Shown one piece after another: positions 1 through 6,722 of a stretch of 11,033 bases of DNA (the stretch's first letter is position 1; each line of letters opens with the position of its first letter). The notes beneath the pieces were generated by a model, which saw only the letters and a program-made list of their open reading frames with translations, did no database searches and was not told the origin of the DNA. Both the position numbers and the translations under genes were made by a program. The stretch spans positions 1 through 11,033 of the forward strand of contig JALVKK010000169.1 in assembly GCA_027033875.1 (NCBI GenBank). Direction: 5' to 3'. This DNA is from Flavobacteriales bacterium. GTDB lineage: Bacteria > Bacteroidota > Bacteroidia > Flavobacteriales > Flavobacteriaceae.

Positions 1-19
1 TTGCTGCCAACAACCAAAC

Positions 20-55
20 ACCGGGCACAAGTTTATAAAAACATTTATGTCCGGT
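20..55 (+). terminator. Candidate intergenic hairpin, possible terminator
   Basis: The arms at 20-30 (accgggcacaa) and 45-55 (ttatgtccggt) pair with a G-U wobble and one C/A mismatch, and the stem can extend a few more pairs toward an A-rich loop. On the plus strand it is followed by a short T-rich run (atttt, 56-60). This would suit termination of a plus-strand gene ending left of the window, convergent with fabD. On the minus strand, the side from which fabD transcripts arrive, no T-run follows, so termination of fabD here is less certain. What lies to the left is not visible. Confidence 0.35.
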
Positions 56-72
56 ATTTTGTAAAAAAAACA

Positions 73-954
73 TTAAACTTCCGCTTTAATACCTTTGGCA
101 TTACGGTCAATTTTTCGAAGCAATCCCAATAAAACTTTTCCGGGTCCTACTTCAATAAAATCAGTAGCGCCGTCTGTAACCATCCGTTGCACGCTTTGGG
201 TCCAACGTACCGGAGCGGTTAACTGTTTGTTGAGATTTTCTTTGATTTTGTCAGGCTTGGTTTCGGCTTTTGCCGTCACGTTTTGATAGATGGGTGCGAT
301 AGGTGCTTTAAAGTCGGTTTCGGCAATGGCTTTAGCCAATTCTTCACGTGCAGGTTCCATCAAAGGCGAATGGAAGGCGCCGCCGACAGGGAGTAATACG
401 GTACGGCGTGCACCTGCTTCCAATAAAGCTTCATTAGCGCGTTTTACTGCTTCGGTTTCACCGCTTATGACCAATTGTCCCGGGCAGTTGTAATTGGCAG
501 GAGCCACAATACCGTCAATTTTACGACAAACCGCTTCAACGGTGTCGTCATCGAGGTTTAAAATGGCAGACATGGTCGAATCGACCAGTTCGGTTGCTTT
601 TTGCATGGCTTCGGCACGTTTGGAGACCAAAAGTAAGCCGTCTTCAAAACGCAAAGCTTTGCCGGCCACCAAAGCCGAAAATTCGCCCAGTGAATGACCG
701 GCAAGCATATCGGGTTTGAAATCGTCGCCTAATAATTCAGCCGAAATAACGGAATGTAAAAAAATAGCAGGTTGCGTAACACGGGTTTGTTTCAGATCGT
801 CGGACGACCCTTCAAACATGATTTTGGCTATATCAAAGCCCAAAATATCATTGGCTTGCACAAAACGTTGTTTGGCTAAGTCGTATTTATCATAAAGGTC
901 TTTTCCCATGCCTTCAAATTGGGCACCTTGTCCGGGAAAAATGTATGCTTTCAT
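73..954 (-). CDS. fabD: Malonyl-CoA:ACP transacylase (FabD)
   Basis: This cytoplasmic enzyme transfers the malonyl group from malonyl-CoA to acyl carrier protein, supplying the extender unit for type II fatty-acid synthesis. The protein is 293 residues, a usual length for the family. Visible hallmarks are the N-terminal FPGQGAQ (6-12), the nucleophile elbow GHSLGE with Ser88, Arg113 in the SKRAEAMQ helix, the NYNCPGQ-VISG segment (154-164), the catalytic His195 in GAFHSPLM, and Gln244 in the NKQLTAPVRW segment. Ser, Arg, His and Gln match the positions known from the E. coli enzyme. The C-terminal IEVGPGKVLLGLL (267-279) is also typical. The ATG at 954 gives exactly the expected N-terminus, so the start is secure. 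The gene stands alone on its strand here and is divergent from porZ. No other fab gene is visible, so it is not in a fab cluster on this side. Confidence 0.97.
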   Translation of the reverse strand: MKAYIFPGQGAQFEGMGKDLYDKYDLAKQRFVQANDILGFDIAKIMFEGSSDDLKQTRVTQPAIFLHSVISAELLGDDFKPDMLAGHSLGEFSALVAGKALRFEDGLLLVSKRAEAMQKATELVDSTMSAILNLDDDTVEAVCRKIDGIVAPANYNCPGQLVISGETEAVKRANEALLEAGARRTVLLPVGGAFHSPLMEPAREELAKAIAETDFKAPIAPIYQNVTAKAETKPDKIKENLNKQLTAPVRWTQSVQRMVTDGATDFIEVGPGKVLLGLLRKIDRNAKGIKAEV

Positions 955-979
955 GGTTTTCTGTTTTTATTGTTTTTAG

Positions 980-987
980 CAAAAATA
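980..987 (-). promoter_or_regulatory. Candidate -7 element for fabD
   Basis: Read on the minus strand, the bases are TATTTTTG, which fits the Bacteroidota -7 consensus TAnnTTTG. It ends 25 nt upstream of the fabD ATG, which would place the transcription start about 15-20 nt before the start codon. No clear TTG at the usual -33 distance is present, so this is a half-match only. The leader after it is A-rich and has no Shine-Dalgarno sequence, as expected for this phylum. Confidence 0.4.
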
Positions 988-1017
988 CGTAACTTAGTCG
1001 AAAGTAAAAATTTTTTG

Positions 1018-1150
1018 TAGCAAGTAACAAGTATTTTTGAGAAATGCGGATTTGATTGTTTTCAGATTTGCGATTTTGTGATTTGATATCAGCTGTCATT
1101 TTTGAACATAGTGAAAAATCTCATTCTCCATTTTCCATTTTCAATTCATT
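1018..1150. repeat. Intergenic tract of short degenerate repeats
   Basis: The spacer between the divergent fabD and porZ genes is built of recurring short words. CAAGTA occurs twice at 1021-1033 with a period of 7. GATTTGAT occurs at 1049-1056 and 1080-1087, with GATTTG and GATTTT between them. CCATTTT occurs as a tandem pair at 1128-1141 inside a longer CATT-rich run (1122-1150). No open reading frame with coding character covers it. Such low-complexity word series are, from memory, common in intergenic DNA of Flavobacteriia; their role is unknown. Confidence 0.5.
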
Positions 1151-1185
1151 TTGATCTTTAACACTAAACGGATTGTTTTTTCGTT

Positions 1186-1193
1186 TATATTTG
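1186..1193 (+). promoter_or_regulatory. Candidate -7 element for the porZ-recO-receptor transcript
   Basis: TATATTTG matches the Bacteroidota -7 consensus TAnnTTTG exactly. It lies 17 nt before the ATG at 1211, so a transcript from it would have a leader of roughly 10-12 nt. No TTG sits at the ideal upstream distance (the nearest are at 1151 and 1173), so the -33 half is missing or poor. Its position inside the longer TTG-initiated reading frame argues that the true porZ start is the ATG at 1211. Confidence 0.45.
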
Positions 1194-1210
1194 GACATAA
1201 AAAATATTTT

Positions 1211-3451
1211 ATGCGTTTTAGTTTTATTTTTTCGGTATTTTTCAGTTTTGTTTTTAATATTCAAACATATTCTCAAGATGAGAACAATGCGTGGATAGAT
1301 CTATTTTCTTATCTGAGAGTCAATCATTTGCAGGTATTGGATACGCGTATATATGCGCAGTCGGAGAATGCATTTTTTGTATATGATATCGCTAGTGGCG
1401 AGATAGAAAAATTTTCAAGTGTAAACGGTTTGACCGGAGAGGACATTTCCGATTTTTATTATCATCCGGATTTGCAAAAACTTTTTGTGTTTCATAAAGG
1501 CGGTTTGATAGAAGTGGTCGATGCTCAAAAACAGGTTTTTCGTTCACCCGAATTGGCATATAATCATTTTATACCTATTGAACAAAAAGAAGTAAACCGT
1601 ATAACGGTCAATGCTAACCGGTTGTATTTGGCTACCAAATACGGTATCAGTGTGTATGATTTGAGCAGAAATGAATTTGGCGATACGTATTATTTTTCCG
1701 GCACTTCGGGCAATCTTGAAGTTAAAGCCGTCGCTTTTTTTGATCATAAAATTTTTGCAGCTACTGTTGAAGGCTTGTATTATGCCAACGAGAATGCCAA
1801 TTTGATTGATATAAACGTCTGGACAAAAACGGACAATTCGGTTTGGAACGATTTGGTTGTTTTTAAGCAAAATTTAATCGGTTGTATAGACAAAAAACTT
1901 TATGATGTAAGCTCTCAAACGCCAAATTTACTCATGAGTTTTGACAAACAAATTAAATCTTTGCATACCGGAGAGTATTTGTCTGTAATTTTTAATCAAT
2001 ACGTCAAAGTTTTTAATCAAAATTTTGTTTTGCAAGATGATTTTTATTCGGGCGAATATTTTTTTGATGCCGTTTATCACAACGGGCAACTATATGTAGG
2101 AACCCAAAAGCACGGGATTCTAAAATCACCTGTACAACAACCGCAGCAATATACCATTGTACATCCGGACTCGCCGTTAAGCAATCACGCTTATGTTGTC
2201 GATGCTCGCGATGGTATTGTATGGCTGGCTTACGGTGATTACAGAGCCTTTAACCCTTATCCGATATATAGAGAAGGTTTGAGTTCCTATCAAAACGGCA
2301 CTTGGGTCAATATCCCTTACAATGATTTTCAGATTAGCGATGTTTGTTTTGTCAAGATCAATCCGCTTAATACTTCCGAAGTTTATTTTGCTTCGGCGAA
2401 AAACGGCTTGATAAGAGTGCGTCAAAATAGGATAGACAAAATTTTTAATCAAACCAATAGCCCCTTGCAAATGATTAGTACTGACGGTGTTAGGGTATAT
2501 GCCATTGATTTTGATTCGCAAAATAATCTTTGGATTACTCAAATCATGCAACCTACACTGCTAAAACTCAAACCGGACGAAACTTGGGATACGGTTGATT
2601 TGTCAAATATACTTCCTACTCCCAATCAAGATTATCACGGTTTTAGTGATATGAAAATTGATGCGGACGACAATATTTGGTTTGGAACCGACAAAAAAGG
2701 TTTGATTGCTTATAATCAAAAAACACAAAAAACCACTTTTCTCAATACAGGCTTGCAAACTTCAGCGTATCCGATTATTCAAACTTTGGATATCGATAAA
2801 GAAAATGTTTTATGGGCGGGCAATCGGGAAGGCTTACGTGTTTTGAATGATCCGCAGCAGATTTTCAACAACAATCAACAGGAGTTTAAACCCATAAAAG
2901 TAGTTTTTGACGACGTCGTGCAATTACTTATGGAAGGACAGAATATTACCCGCATTAGAGTAGATGGGTCTAACAACAAATGGATAACGACTTTGGGAAG
3001 CGGTGTTTATTATTTTAACGAAGACGGTACGCAAACCATTTATCATTTTACCAAAGAAAACAGTCCGCTGCCTTCAAACGATGTTTACGATGTAGCTGTT
3101 GACGGCAGTAACGGTACGGTTTATTTTGCTACGCTCAAAGGTTTGGTAGGCTATAAAGGTTTTGCGACCGAAGGCGGAGATAATATGGACGATGTGTATG
3201 CGTTTCCTAACCCGGCTAACGAAAAACAACACGATTTTGTTACGATTCGCGGGCTTATCGAAGGTGTTAATGTCAAAATTGTCGATGTGGAAGGCAATTT
3301 GGTTTACGAAACCACTTCCAAAGGCGGAAGCATTCAATGGGATTTAACAGCTTTCGGACGTTATAAAGTAGCCTCGGGTGTATATATCGCGTTGATAACC
3401 AACGATGACGGCAGCAAAACGCAAACTACAAAAATATTAGTCATTAAATAA
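1211..3451 (+). CDS. porZ: PorZ-like T9SS cell-surface attachment-complex protein (beta-propeller)
   Basis: The protein has 746 residues from the ATG at 1211. It starts with a signal peptide (hydrophobic Phe-rich stretch, likely cleavage after TYS, before QDENN). The body is a series of propeller blade repeats of the two-component-regulator-propeller kind, with W-rich signatures such as NNLWITQ, DNIWFGTDKKGL (about residue 485), NVLWAGNREGL and NNKWITTLGSGVYYF (about 588). The last ~85 residues (from about 662, VYAFPNPANE) form a type A T9SS sorting-like domain with VKIVDVEGNLVYE, ASGVYIALI and terminal TKILVIK. This architecture, and recO directly downstream, fit PorZ. In Porphyromonas gingivalis PorZ acts with PorU, PorV and PorQ at the cell surface, helping to deliver A-LPS to cargo while sorting signals are removed. 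Whether this organism uses an equivalent LPS is unknown. A generic propeller protein with a sorting domain is the alternative. Confidence 0.85.
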   Translation: MRFSFIFSVFFSFVFNIQTYSQDENNAWIDLFSYLRVNHLQVLDTRIYAQSENAFFVYDIASGEIEKFSSVNGLTGEDISDFYYHPDLQKLFVFHKGGLIEVVDAQKQVFRSPELAYNHFIPIEQKEVNRITVNANRLYLATKYGISVYDLSRNEFGDTYYFSGTSGNLEVKAVAFFDHKIFAATVEGLYYANENANLIDINVWTKTDNSVWNDLVVFKQNLIGCIDKKLYDVSSQTPNLLMSFDKQIKSLHTGEYLSVIFNQYVKVFNQNFVLQDDFYSGEYFFDAVYHNGQLYVGTQKHGILKSPVQQPQQYTIVHPDSPLSNHAYVVDARDGIVWLAYGDYRAFNPYPIYREGLSSYQNGTWVNIPYNDFQISDVCFVKINPLNTSEVYFASAKNGLIRVRQNRIDKIFNQTNSPLQMISTDGVRVYAIDFDSQNNLWITQIMQPTLLKLKPDETWDTVDLSNILPTPNQDYHGFSDMKIDADDNIWFGTDKKGLIAYNQKTQKTTFLNTGLQTSAYPIIQTLDIDKENVLWAGNREGLRVLNDPQQIFNNNQQEFKPIKVVFDDVVQLLMEGQNITRIRVDGSNNKWITTLGSGVYYFNEDGTQTIYHFTKENSPLPSNDVYDVAVDGSNGTVYFATLKGLVGYKGFATEGGDNMDDVYAFPNPANEKQHDFVTIRGLIEGVNVKIVDVEGNLVYETTSKGGSIQWDLTAFGRYKVASGVYIALITNDDGSKTQTTKILVIK

Positions 3452-3455
3452 CATA

Positions 3456-4172
3456 ATGTTTCTTACTACACCGGCAATCGTTTTATCGGTTATCAAGTAC
3501 AACGAAACCGATGCCATCATCAGAGCATATACGGCACAAACCGGATTTACGGCATTTTTTATCCGTAATTTTTTTAAAGGACGTAAAACTAATCGGTACA
3601 AAGCCGTTATGCAGCCCGGGGCTTTGGTCGAATTAATATTTAACTTTAAAAACAAAGGACAATTGGAACACCTCAAAGATGCTCGGATCATATATCATTA
3701 CAAAAATATTCAAAGAAATTTTGACAAACTCAACATTGCAACTTTTTTACGGGAAATACTTTTGGAAAGTTTGAAAAACGAACAAGCGGACGAACATCTG
3801 TTTCAATTTATTTTTGAAGAATTTATTGCATTGGATCAAGAAAAATCTGATGCTGATTTTCATTTAATTTTCATGTTACAATTGACGCAATATCTAGGTT
3901 TTTTTCCTGATTTACAGACCGAAGGCGCCTATTTTGATTTGCAAAACGCCGTTTTTACGGAACAGATACCTTTAAATCCGTATTTGAATCAAGCCGAAAC
4001 CCGTTTGTTTAGAAAATTTTCAGGTATGATTTTTGCTGCACAAAATAATACCAAAATAAAGCAGTCTGACCGGAAAGAATTAATCGATATATTATTGCGC
4101 TATTTCAGTTTTCATATCTCACAATTTAAGACACCCAATTCGGTCAAAGTATTGCATCAAATGTATGAATAA
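3456..4172 (+). CDS. recO: DNA repair protein RecO
   Basis: RecO works in the RecFOR pathway, where it binds SSB-coated single-stranded DNA and, with RecR, helps load RecA at gaps; it also anneals strands. The protein is 238 residues, normal for the family. The N-terminal ~80 residues form the OB-fold part (AIVLSVIKYNETDAIIRAYT, then a basic patch KGRKTNRYK). The rest is the helical domain, with FLREILLESLKNEQAD and the Bacteroidota-typical tail ELIDILLRYFSFHI-QFKTPNSVKVLHQMYE. It contains no cysteine at all, so it lacks the Cys4 zinc site of Deinococcus-type RecO. The ATG at 3456 lies 4 nt after the porZ stop, and the next gene begins 12 nt after the stop, so it is very likely cotranscribed and translationally linked with both. 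RecO after PorZ is, from memory, a recurrent order in Flavobacteriia. Confidence 0.94.
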   Translation: MFLTTPAIVLSVIKYNETDAIIRAYTAQTGFTAFFIRNFFKGRKTNRYKAVMQPGALVELIFNFKNKGQLEHLKDARIIYHYKNIQRNFDKLNIATFLREILLESLKNEQADEHLFQFIFEEFIALDQEKSDADFHLIFMLQLTQYLGFFPDLQTEGAYFDLQNAVFTEQIPLNPYLNQAETRLFRKFSGMIFAAQNNTKIKQSDRKELIDILLRYFSFHISQFKTPNSVKVLHQMYE

Positions 4173-4184
4173 CAATATGCAGCT

Positions 4185-6638
4185 ATGAAAAAAAAATATT
4201 TCTATTCAGTACTATTCTTGCTGTTTTTATCTTTATTACAAGCACAAGAAATTCTTGTTATTGATATGGAAACGAGTTTTCCTATTCAGAATGTAACCGT
4301 TAAAAGTCCCAATGAAAAATATCTTTTTCACACCAATGCAGATGGTACGGTAAATATCCGGAATTTTAGAAAAAAAGATTCGTTGATTTTTGAACATCCG
4401 CAGTATGAATTTTTCTTGACCACCAAACGCGATATTGTTAACAACAATTTTACGGTTGAGTTGATCAGAAAATATCAAAAACTCGACAATGTTATTTTAT
4501 CGGTTTCTCGTACAAAAAGTAAGAAAAAATCTGTTGCCAAGCAGGTAAAAGTAATTGATTACACCGAAACTTTGAAGACACAACCCTGTACAACAGCCGA
4601 TTTATTGGAATTGGACGGGAATATAAGCGTGCAAAAAACGCAAGGTGGTGCAGGTAGTCCTGTTATTCGCGGTTTGGAAGCAAACAGGGTTTTATTGGTT
4701 ATTGACGGAATCAGGCTTAATAATGCTATCTCCCGTACAGGTCATTTGCATACGACCATTACCGTTAATCCTTTAAATTTGGACAGAACGGAAGTCATCT
4801 ACGGACCTTCGGCTATTTATGGTTCTGACGCTTTGGGGGGTGTTATAAATTTTTATACTAAAACACCGGTAATTAACGATTTGAAAAAATTATCGGGGGG
4901 CGCTATTGCCCGTTTTACCGGTGCCACAAACGAAACTTCTTTTCATTTCAGCACCAATGTCAGTTTTTCGCGTTGGGCTACGAGTTTTGCTTTGTCGTAT
5001 AATGATTTCGGTAACATAAAAATGGGCAGTAAGCGTCTTCACGGATATGAAAATTGGGGAAAGGTTCCTTTATTTTCAGTTAATTCCGAAAACTATTACA
5101 CCGACCAAGAAACAGAAAATCCCGAAAAGAATTTACAACCCAATACCGGTTTTAAACAAAATGATTTTTTTAATAAAACCGTGATTGCACTGGGTAAAAA
5201 AAATAATGAATTGATTTTGGAATCACAGTTGAATTTTAATTCCGAAATTGACCGTTTTGATAAACTCAACGAGTATAAAAACGGGCATCTTAAATATGCA
5301 GAATGGCGTTACGGACCTTCCAAACGCTTATTGTTTTCACCGCAGCTCAATTTGAACTTTGATACTAAATGGCTCAAAAAAGCCCGATTGATTTTAGCAT
5401 ATCAAGACTGGGACGAAAGTCGGATTTCAAGAAAATTCGGTAGTGATACCCGCCGGTATAAAGAAGAAAATGTCAAAGTATATTCTTTTAATGCGGACTT
5501 TAATACCCGTTTTACAGACCGTAATATATTTTCTTATGGATTGGAAGCTATATACAACGAAGTTAATTCCAATGCTTTTAGCAAAAAACTCGTGGTAAAC
5601 GGAAATGAAATAACCGGATATAACCCGGGACCGCCTGTTCAAACTCGTTATCCGGACGGCGGTAGTCATTACTCAAGTTTTGCCACTTATGGCAATTATA
5701 AATTTATCGTCAGTAACAAATCGAGTTTCAATGCCGGTGTTCGTTTTACCCAAACTTACGTCAATGTTATCTGGAGAGATAACACCTTTATTACTTTACC
5801 TCAAAATGTCAATGAGTTGGAAAATTTTGCTTTCACCGGCAACCTCAGTTACATTTTTACCCCTAAAAATTGGAAAATTAACGCTTTGGTATCCTCAGGA
5901 TTTCGTTCACCGAATGTCGATGATATAGGTAAAATACGTGAAAAAAAAGGAAAAGTTATTGTGCCTAACATATTTTTGAAGCCGGAATATGCTTATAATG
6001 GCGAAATGGCTGTTTCTCGTTTTTTTAACCATCATAGATTCAGTATTTCAATAGATGCTTTTTATTCGTATCTCTATAATTATATTGCAAGAGATAAATT
6101 TGAACTAATCCCCGGTCAAAGTACTATAAATTACAATGGCGAACCGGCGGAAACTTATGCCAATGTAAATGCCGGAGATGCGGAAATATACGGTGGATCA
6201 TTAACTTTTGAAGGTCAATTTAACAAGCATTTTGCTCTGGATGGCGGAGTGTTTTATACCAAGGGCAGTATGTTGGATTTGCACCGCCCTTTACCTTCGG
6301 TGCCGCCTGTTTACGGAAATGCAAAATTGACTTATAAATTTGTTAATTTTGAAACGGCTTTGCAATATCGTTTTATGCTTGAAAAACCGGTTGATGAATA
6401 TGATGTGATAGGCGGAGTTGATAACATAGAAGAATCACCGTTTGATTCCGATACGGGCAAATTTGCAGGCTTTCCGCAATGGCATGTGTTGAATTGGTTT
6501 GGCACTTATCATATCAATCAAGATATTTCCGTAAATTTGGGAGTTGATAATATTTTTGATATACATTACAGAGAATTTGCTTCGGCAATCAGTGCGCCCG
6601 GACGCAATTTTAAAATTCAATTGGTAACGCATTTTTAA
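4185..6638 (+). CDS. TonB-dependent outer-membrane receptor, substrate unknown (heme-receptor-like features)
   Basis: This 817-residue outer-membrane active transporter would be powered by TonB-ExbB-ExbD. A signal peptide covers residues 1-20 (KKKYFYSVLFLLFLSLLQA, then QEIL). Residues ~22-95 look like the carboxypeptidase-regulatory-like beta domain common on Bacteroidota receptors. The plug spans about 115-228, with ADLLELDGNISVQ, SPVIRGLEANRVLLVIDGIRL (split here over 158-178), RTEVIYGPSAIYGSDALGGVINF. The rest is the 22-strand barrel, ending in VNLGVDNIFD-HYREF and a terminal aromatic (VTHF). The plug wording, GFRSPNVDD and the following VPN-FLKPEYAYNGE region resemble heme/hemoglobin receptors of the HmuR kind. 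The canonical FRAP and NPNL motifs are only approximate, so heme is a guess and other metal chelates or small ligands remain possible. No lipoprotein partner (SusD) follows, so it is not a SusCD polysaccharide system. It lies 12 nt after recO. A run of nine A follows the ATG. Confidence 0.92.
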   Translation: MKKKYFYSVLFLLFLSLLQAQEILVIDMETSFPIQNVTVKSPNEKYLFHTNADGTVNIRNFRKKDSLIFEHPQYEFFLTTKRDIVNNNFTVELIRKYQKLDNVILSVSRTKSKKKSVAKQVKVIDYTETLKTQPCTTADLLELDGNISVQKTQGGAGSPVIRGLEANRVLLVIDGIRLNNAISRTGHLHTTITVNPLNLDRTEVIYGPSAIYGSDALGGVINFYTKTPVINDLKKLSGGAIARFTGATNETSFHFSTNVSFSRWATSFALSYNDFGNIKMGSKRLHGYENWGKVPLFSVNSENYYTDQETENPEKNLQPNTGFKQNDFFNKTVIALGKKNNELILESQLNFNSEIDRFDKLNEYKNGHLKYAEWRYGPSKRLLFSPQLNLNFDTKWLKKARLILAYQDWDESRISRKFGSDTRRYKEENVKVYSFNADFNTRFTDRNIFSYGLEAIYNEVNSNAFSKKLVVNGNEITGYNPGPPVQTRYPDGGSHYSSFATYGNYKFIVSNKSSFNAGVRFTQTYVNVIWRDNTFITLPQNVNELENFAFTGNLSYIFTPKNWKINALVSSGFRSPNVDDIGKIREKKGKVIVPNIFLKPEYAYNGEMAVSRFFNHHRFSISIDAFYSYLYNYIARDKFELIPGQSTINYNGEPAETYANVNAGDAEIYGGSLTFEGQFNKHFALDGGVFYTKGSMLDLHRPLPSVPPVYGNAKLTYKFVNFETALQYRFMLEKPVDEYDVIGGVDNIEESPFDSDTGKFAGFPQWHVLNWFGTYHINQDISVNLGVDNIFDIHYREFASAISAPGRNFKIQLVTHF

Positions 6639-6645
6639 TGACAAG

Positions 6646-6677
6646 TATCAAGTAGAAAGTTTACTTTCTACTTGATA
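6646..6677. terminator. Perfect 15-bp inverted repeat after the TonB receptor gene
   Basis: tatcaagtagaaagt (6646-6660) and actttctacttgata (6663-6677) are exact reverse complements separated by TT. RNA from either strand would form a long stem with a tiny loop (the innermost pairs would open). It starts 8 nt after the receptor stop, where a terminator is expected, but the following bases (ttaaaacattt) are not a proper U-run. It may therefore terminate weakly, protect the 3' end of the porZ-recO-receptor message, or be a repeat element. The stem includes a CAAGTA word also found twice in the fabD-porZ spacer. Confidence 0.5.
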
Positions 6678-6681
6678 TTAA

Positions 6682-6712
6682 AACATTTAACTTTCAACAT
6701 TTAACTTTCAAC
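6682..6712 (+). repeat. 14-nt tandem direct repeat upstream of fbp
   Basis: The unit acatttaactttca occurs exactly twice in tandem (6683-6696 and 6697-6710); the period of 14 holds from 6682 to 6712. It ends 10 nt before the fbp ATG. Each copy contains TAACTTTC (6688-6695 and 6702-6709), one base away from the Bacteroidota -7 consensus TAnnTTTG. The TTG at 6672-6674 is not at the ideal distance from either copy (13 and 27 nt). The repeat could therefore be a promoter or operator region for the fbp-murF-glycosyltransferase transcript, or only a low-complexity spacer. Confidence 0.6.
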
Positions 6713-6722
6713 TTAATTAACC

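Noticed and set aside
63..70. A8 run next to the fabD stop as the T-tract of a fabD terminator
   Set aside because: On the minus strand it gives eight T just after the stop codon, but no stable hairpin precedes it, so it is not an intrinsic terminator by itself.
914..1099. Minus-strand reading frame of about 61 residues overlapping the fabD start
   Set aside because: It mostly covers the low-complexity spacer, has no recognisable protein features and would overlap the fabD leader.
1151..1210. Longer porZ reading frame starting at TTG 1151
   Set aside because: The added 20 residues precede a good signal peptide that begins at ATG 1211, and they span a promoter-like TATATTTG box, so the ATG is the better start.
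2177..2551. Antisense reading frame of 124 residues inside porZ
   Set aside because: It lies opposite a well-supported coding frame, shows no family features and looks like a by-product of codon use. The same holds for other antisense frames, such as 8671-9000 inside murF.
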